64,000 nt of DNA from the NCBI GenBank assembly GCA_900109895.1, contig FOBR01000006.1, positions 62,001-126,000 of the forward strand. Reading direction: 5' to 3'. A program made the translations under genes and the position numbers. The stretch comes from a bacterium A37T11 (GTDB lineage Bacteria > Bacteroidota > Bacteroidia > Sphingobacteriales > Sphingobacteriaceae). A model generated the notes under the pieces. The model was not told where the DNA came from, did no database searches, and was given only the letters and a program-made list of their open reading frames with translations. The number at the start of each line of letters is the position of its first letter. Positions within the stretch are counted from its first letter, which is position 1. Below, piece by piece: positions 62,285 through 64,000 of the stretch.

Positions 62285-64000
62285 TTACCATCCAGGGTTT
62301 TGAACTAAATTAGTATTAACTGTCAATTCATCAATTCGTATGGGCCACAAATAATCTCGGGGAGCTATAAACTGTTGCTGGAAAATGGTCTTGAGCTGGT
62401 AATATGCCGCTCCGTCTTTTTGATTAACATCCCATCCCGTAATGGGGGCATTCAGCATTTCTGCCGCTTTCTTCCACCGCCTTAAATCCCAAAACCGGCT
62501 TCCTTCAAAAGCCATTTCTATGAGTCGTTCTCGATGGATAATCTCCCGCATGCCATCTTTAGTCGTAGGTTTTGCGGGATTGGTAGAATATTTTCTCCAA
62601 GAATCTGTTACTGATTCAAGTCCAGCACGCTTCCGGATTAAGTTCAGATATTTATGTACATCATCTACTGGACCTGATGCTTCGTTTAAAGCTTCCACAT
62701 ACATGAGATACACATCTGCTAAACGGACCTCAGGCCATGGGTACTCTCGTATCGTAGAATTTGCTGCAAAAGTAGATTCCCAGTTAACAACTTTTTTTGT
62801 AAAATAACCCGTTTCAGAATACAGTCCCATCACTGAACCCGCACTAATCTGGCCCAATTTTGCCTTTACTGTATACGCATCGTAATCTCTGCGCGCCGGC
62901 AGGTCAGACGTGAGCCATTTACCCCCATCAAAACCGATTGATGCATAAAAGCGGTTTTCCCTATCGAAATTAATGCGGGCAGTTTCATACCGAACCTCAA
63001 AATTTACACGTTCATCATTCGTTGCTATTCGAAGCTTTTTTATATCCCTAAAATCCAATAATTTATCTTCATTTATAGGCACACCATTAGACGAGTAAAA
63101 TTCCTGGACAATTTTTAACGGAGGAGCCAAAGATGCATAAGCAGAACTAGACCCCATAGTGGTTGTAAGTAAAGGCATACCAGCACGTTGCAAAGTATTT
63201 GCCCTACTATTAGACAGGCCCCAAATAATTTCGTCATTCCATCGTTCAGTCACCGCACCCCTGATACTCATCTGCGTCATGGTCGTATCTGACATTTCAA
63301 ACACCGGATTTAAATAATAGTATAATTTGTTTCCTGCAGCTTCGGCATCAGTAATAGCTTCTTTCGCAGCATCAGCTGCCTTTTGCCATTTGGAAGCATC
63401 ATAACTATCATTGAATAACTTTTCACCATCTTTGTTTTTAAAATCTGAATAGTCAGTATTCCCATTAAATAATGGGCTGGCAGCCAATAGTAACAGTCTA
63501 GTTTTAATGGCCCGGTTAATTGGCTTTGTGATACGGCCCAGTTCATCATTTCTATTATAGATCACGGCCGGTAAACCTTGGTAAGATTCATCCAATAATC
63601 CTGCTATATAATCCACGCATTCATCCACCGGACGCCTCAATATCCGCACATCTTCAGGCGGGGCTGCAATTGGAATGTTTTCTTTGATAAGCGGTATAGG
63701 TCCATACATTCGCAGCAATATGAAATGATAATAAGCTTTTAAAAATTTGACCTCAGCAATCCATCTGGTTCGTTTATCCAGCGGCAAATCCCTAACCTTA
63801 TCTGGATTTTCAACATTTTCCAAAAATATATTACAGTGCCGCAAAGCTTCAAAAAGATCTTTACCTTCACCCCGGCCATCCCAGTAATTGTCTGCAGGGT
63901 TACTTGTATTTTGTAAACCCCTCGCAATGGTCGTCCAATTAGCAGCCTGAAAATATTGCCTAAAATTAGGTATCCATATTTCATCGCCTGCTAATAACCC
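62285..64000 (-). CDS. RagB/SusD family lipoprotein, N-terminus beyond window
   Basis: The frame stays open from the stop at 62285 to the window end, 571 codons, so the true start lies outside. Read upstream past 63844 the protein continues in frame (GLLAGDEIWIP, IARGLQNTSNPADNYWDG) and matches the GGDEIW and AKGLQ region of the SusD at 51936, so nothing is broken. Other features are LRHCNIFLENV, WIAEVKFLKAYYHFILLRMY, VRLADVYLMYVEALNEASG, LNLIRKRAGLESV, HRERLIEMAFEGSRFWDLRR and the final YLWPIRIDELTVNTNLVQN. Its SusC partner should lie just beyond the right edge. Confidence 0.95.
   Translation of the reverse strand, partial: GLLAGDEIWIPNFRQYFQAANWTTIARGLQNTSNPADNYWDGRGEGKDLFEALRHCNIFLENVENPDKVRDLPLDKRTRWIAEVKFLKAYYHFILLRMYGPIPLIKENIPIAAPPEDVRILRRPVDECVDYIAGLLDESYQGLPAVIYNRNDELGRITKPINRAIKTRLLLLAASPLFNGNTDYSDFKNKDGEKLFNDSYDASKWQKAADAAKEAITDAEAAGNKLYYYLNPVFEMSDTTMTQMSIRGAVTERWNDEIIWGLSNSRANTLQRAGMPLLTTTMGSSSAYASLAPPLKIVQEFYSSNGVPINEDKLLDFRDIKKLRIATNDERVNFEVRYETARINFDRENRFYASIGFDGGKWLTSDLPARRDYDAYTVKAKLGQISAGSVMGLYSETGYFTKKVVNWESTFAANSTIREYPWPEVRLADVYLMYVEALNEASGPVDDVHKYLNLIRKRAGLESVTDSWRKYSTNPAKPTTKDGMREIIHRERLIEMAFEGSRFWDLRRWKKAAEMLNAPITGWDVNQKDGAAYYQLKTIFQQQFIAPRDYLWPIRIDELTVNTNLVQNPGW

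Noticed and set aside
63845-64000. Apparent late start of the last SusD, suggesting truncation
   Set aside because: The frame stays open to the window edge and the extra residues match the paralogous SusD, so it is only cut by the window.
1-64000. CRISPR array, rRNA genes, prophage or replication origin
   Set aside because: No regularly spaced repeats, rRNA-like sequence, phage structural genes or dnaA-type clusters were seen on either strand.

Overview
The window looks like a chromosomal segment of a Bacteroidota bacterium, most likely a Sphingobacteriaceae member close to Pedobacter. The basis is the SusC/SusD gene pairs, -7 boxes of the TAnnTTTG type, lack of clear Shine-Dalgarno sites, a DUF3276 PUR-family protein, the HU-CCDC81/SPOR-ExbB-ExbD-TonB-folC gene order and FecI/FecR-type regulation. 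All calls come from reading the sequence; no database search was possible.

Region 1 (1-17.3 kb) is mostly housekeeping. It holds a truncated hypothetical gene, a small membrane protein, an orphan NarL-type response regulator, aconitase, a PUR-type nucleic-acid-binding protein, a neutral zinc metallopeptidase and the pyrR-pyrB pair. A long co-directional run follows: a large TPR protein, a plugless outer-membrane barrel, an HU-CCDC81/SPOR membrane protein, ExbB, ExbD, TonB, FolC and a SAM methyltransferase. Most of this run reads as one envelope-energisation operon.

Region 2 (17.3-22.9 kb) has a structured intergenic stretch, an NTF2-like protein, tRNA-Val(GAC), and a three-gene dehydrogenase operon (GMC oxidoreductase, gluconate-2-dehydrogenase subunit-3-like protein, cytochrome c). 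A 539-base gap carrying a long-spaced inverted repeat comes next, then a cation diffusion facilitator and a lipoprotein of unknown function.

Region 3 (23-46.4 kb) is the most unusual part. An OmpR-type regulator and a histidine kinase face away from a compact, AT-rich array of ten genes (25516-42115). The array has two SusC/SusD/FAS1 sets, each followed by a different lipoprotein (DUF5007-like, DUF5008-like). It ends with an alkaline-phosphatase-like/LamG protein that seems to have lost metal ligands and a PKD/discoidin-like lipoprotein. No recognisable glycosidase is inside the array. Two secreted metallopeptidases and a GH92 alpha-mannosidase follow before a strong terminator at 46358-46391. 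Together these suggest a surface system for capturing and dismantling a mannosylated protein or similar glycoconjugate; this is inference.

Region 4 (46.5-64 kb) has two more utilisation loci facing each other. On the plus strand are an ECF sigma factor, FecR anti-sigma factor, STN-containing SusC, SusD, a DUF4959/DUF5126/DUF5000-type lipoprotein and a DUF4998-type lipoprotein. On the minus strand are a SusD (cut by the window end), the same two lipoprotein types, and a GH106 alpha-L-rhamnosidase-like enzyme. The two arms are diverged, mirrored copies of one cassette, and the rhamnosidase points to a rhamnose-containing glycan for the second arm.
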